From positions 1 through 17,504 of the forward strand of contig CADWAF010002274.1 of NCBI GenBank assembly GCA_902984215.1: a stretch of DNA of 17,504 bases. Direction: 5' to 3'. Origin of the DNA: Willaertia magna (taxonomy: Eukaryota > Heterolobosea > Eutetramitea > Acrasida > Naegleriidae). A program made the position numbers and the translations under genes. Each line of letters begins with the position of its first letter. The stretch's first letter is position 1. The notes below the pieces were generated by a model. The model did no database searches. It saw only the letters and a program-made list of their open reading frames with translations, and was not told where the DNA came from. Of the stretch, positions 16,716-17,504 are shown one piece after another.

Positions 16716-17432
16716 TTACAATACCTTTTTTAAGATAGTTGCATCTAAAAGAGAAAAAACAACTTCATCAGCTCCAAAACTCTTCAACTTTTCAAATTCT
16801 TCTTCTTTACATGCGAGAGCAACCACATACATACCAGCCCCCTTTCCTGCCTTAATACCATTTTCTGAATCCTCAAAAACAACACAATTAGATGCCTTTA
16901 CATTTAACAAGTTTGCTGCTTTTAAATAAGGATCTGGAAATGGCTTTGGTGTTTCTTTAAAATCATCATAACCCAGAAATAATCTTTTATCTTCTTTGTC
17001 ACTACAAATATATTCTTCTAATTTTAACACTTTAATATAATCTTTAATGAGATCTACTAACTGATTTGAAACTAATAATACTTTGTGATTGTTTTTTAAC
17101 AATAATTTTAATAGTTCAATAGATGAGTGGATTGGAAAGTTGTCATCATTTGTTTTTTGGTTTAATAATTGTTTATAGATATTAATGCAACGCTCTTTTA
17201 CTTCACTACACTTATCAAGTAATTCAGGAGAAAATGTAATAACAATTTCTTTAATAACATCAACGGTACCACCGTGTATAGAAGTTAACAATGCAGAATG
17301 GGATGGTTCATTAAATGTTAAATTATATTTTTCTTTTAATTCAATCAATGCTTGTTGTACAGCGGTTGCCACTAATGGTTCAGAATTACACAAAACACCA
17401 TCAATATCGAATAAGAAGGCTCGTTCAGACAT
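16716..17432 (-). CDS. HAD-superfamily hydrolase (beta-phosphoglucomutase-like phosphatase)
   Basis: The predicted protein has 238 residues, a usual length for the group. Motif I is FDIDGVLCNSEP, with nucleophile Asp9 and acid/base Asp11. Motif II is LLVSNQ with Ser122. Motif III is the Lys163 in TPKPFPDPY. Motif IV is VVFEDSENGIKAG with Glu187 and Asp188. The helical insert after motif I (residues about 17-95) marks the subclass I cap of the beta-phosphoglucomutase/phosphoglycolate phosphatase group. It should remove phosphate from a small sugar phosphate or similar metabolite in the cytosol; the substrate cannot be told from sequence. The gene is convergent with the sirtuin, with 137 nt between stops. 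Confidence 0.92.
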   Translation of the reverse strand: MSERAFLFDIDGVLCNSEPLVATAVQQALIELKEKYNLTFNEPSHSALLTSIHGGTVDVIKEIVITFSPELLDKCSEVKERCINIYKQLLNQKTNDDNFPIHSSIELLKLLLKNNHKVLLVSNQLVDLIKDYIKVLKLEEYICSDKEDKRLFLGYDDFKETPKPFPDPYLKAANLLNVKASNCVVFEDSENGIKAGKGAGMYVVALACKEEEFEKLKSFGADEVVFSLLDATILKKVL

Positions 17433-17504
17433 TATTTTGTAATTGTTTGAAAATTAAATAATAATAGCTTTTTTATCCTTTTTTCCTGTTATCCTAACTT
17501 GGAA
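17433..17504 (-). promoter_or_regulatory. Upstream region of the HAD hydrolase gene (cut by window edge)
   Basis: The last 72 nt lie before the HAD start codon on the minus strand. They are AT-rich, with T runs on the plus strand, and hold no visible gene. Confidence 0.25.

Noticed and set aside
17185..17442. Plus-strand 85-codon open frame
   Set aside because: It is antisense to the HAD hydrolase, whose four motifs are intact.

Overview
The window looks like nuclear DNA of a compact, AT-rich protist genome. It uses the standard code (TAA, TAG and TGA all end genes). Genes are closely packed on both strands. The four introns I can place are only 48-59 nt long, with GTAAGT donors and AG acceptors, and start codons are often preceded by runs of A. 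F-box/LRR-like paralogues, a right-handed beta-helix surface protein, a HAM1-like (BPI/TULIP-type) protein, a class I sirtuin and a CAP domain protein together suggest a free-living amoeba. A heterolobosean such as Naegleria is my best guess, but this is an inference from style and gene content; no marker gene proves it.

Left block (1-4810) is a small cluster of very AT-rich, Asn-rich paralogues: the 3' end of an F-box-type gene (+), two adjacent LRR/F-box-like genes (-), and a complete F-box gene (+) divergent from the second. The left fragment is a clear paralogue of the complete F-box gene. This looks like a tandemly duplicated accessory family, probably ubiquitin-ligase adaptors.

Middle block (4811-7132): a small secreted Tyr/Gly-rich protein (-), about 1.7 kb of extremely AT-rich sequence with two apparent gene relics and an inverted repeat, and a clear tRNA-Thr(TGT) on the minus strand.

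Right block (7133-17504) is less AT-rich and holds more conserved genes. In order: a two-exon gene for a stand-alone N-terminal (HFCD) domain of cyclase-associated protein (-); an 85-residue basic amphipathic protein (-); a 1366-residue secreted, probably GPI-anchored protein with three beta-helix units (-, two exons); a 700-residue HAM1-like protein (-); a SIRT1/SIRT2-type deacetylase (+) that needs a 13-nt microexon to rebuild its NAD-binding motif; and a HAD-superfamily phosphatase (-). Apart from the F-box/LRR paralogues, the genes do not form an obvious pathway. No CRISPR array, bacterial-type operon, insertion sequence or viral replication gene is visible.
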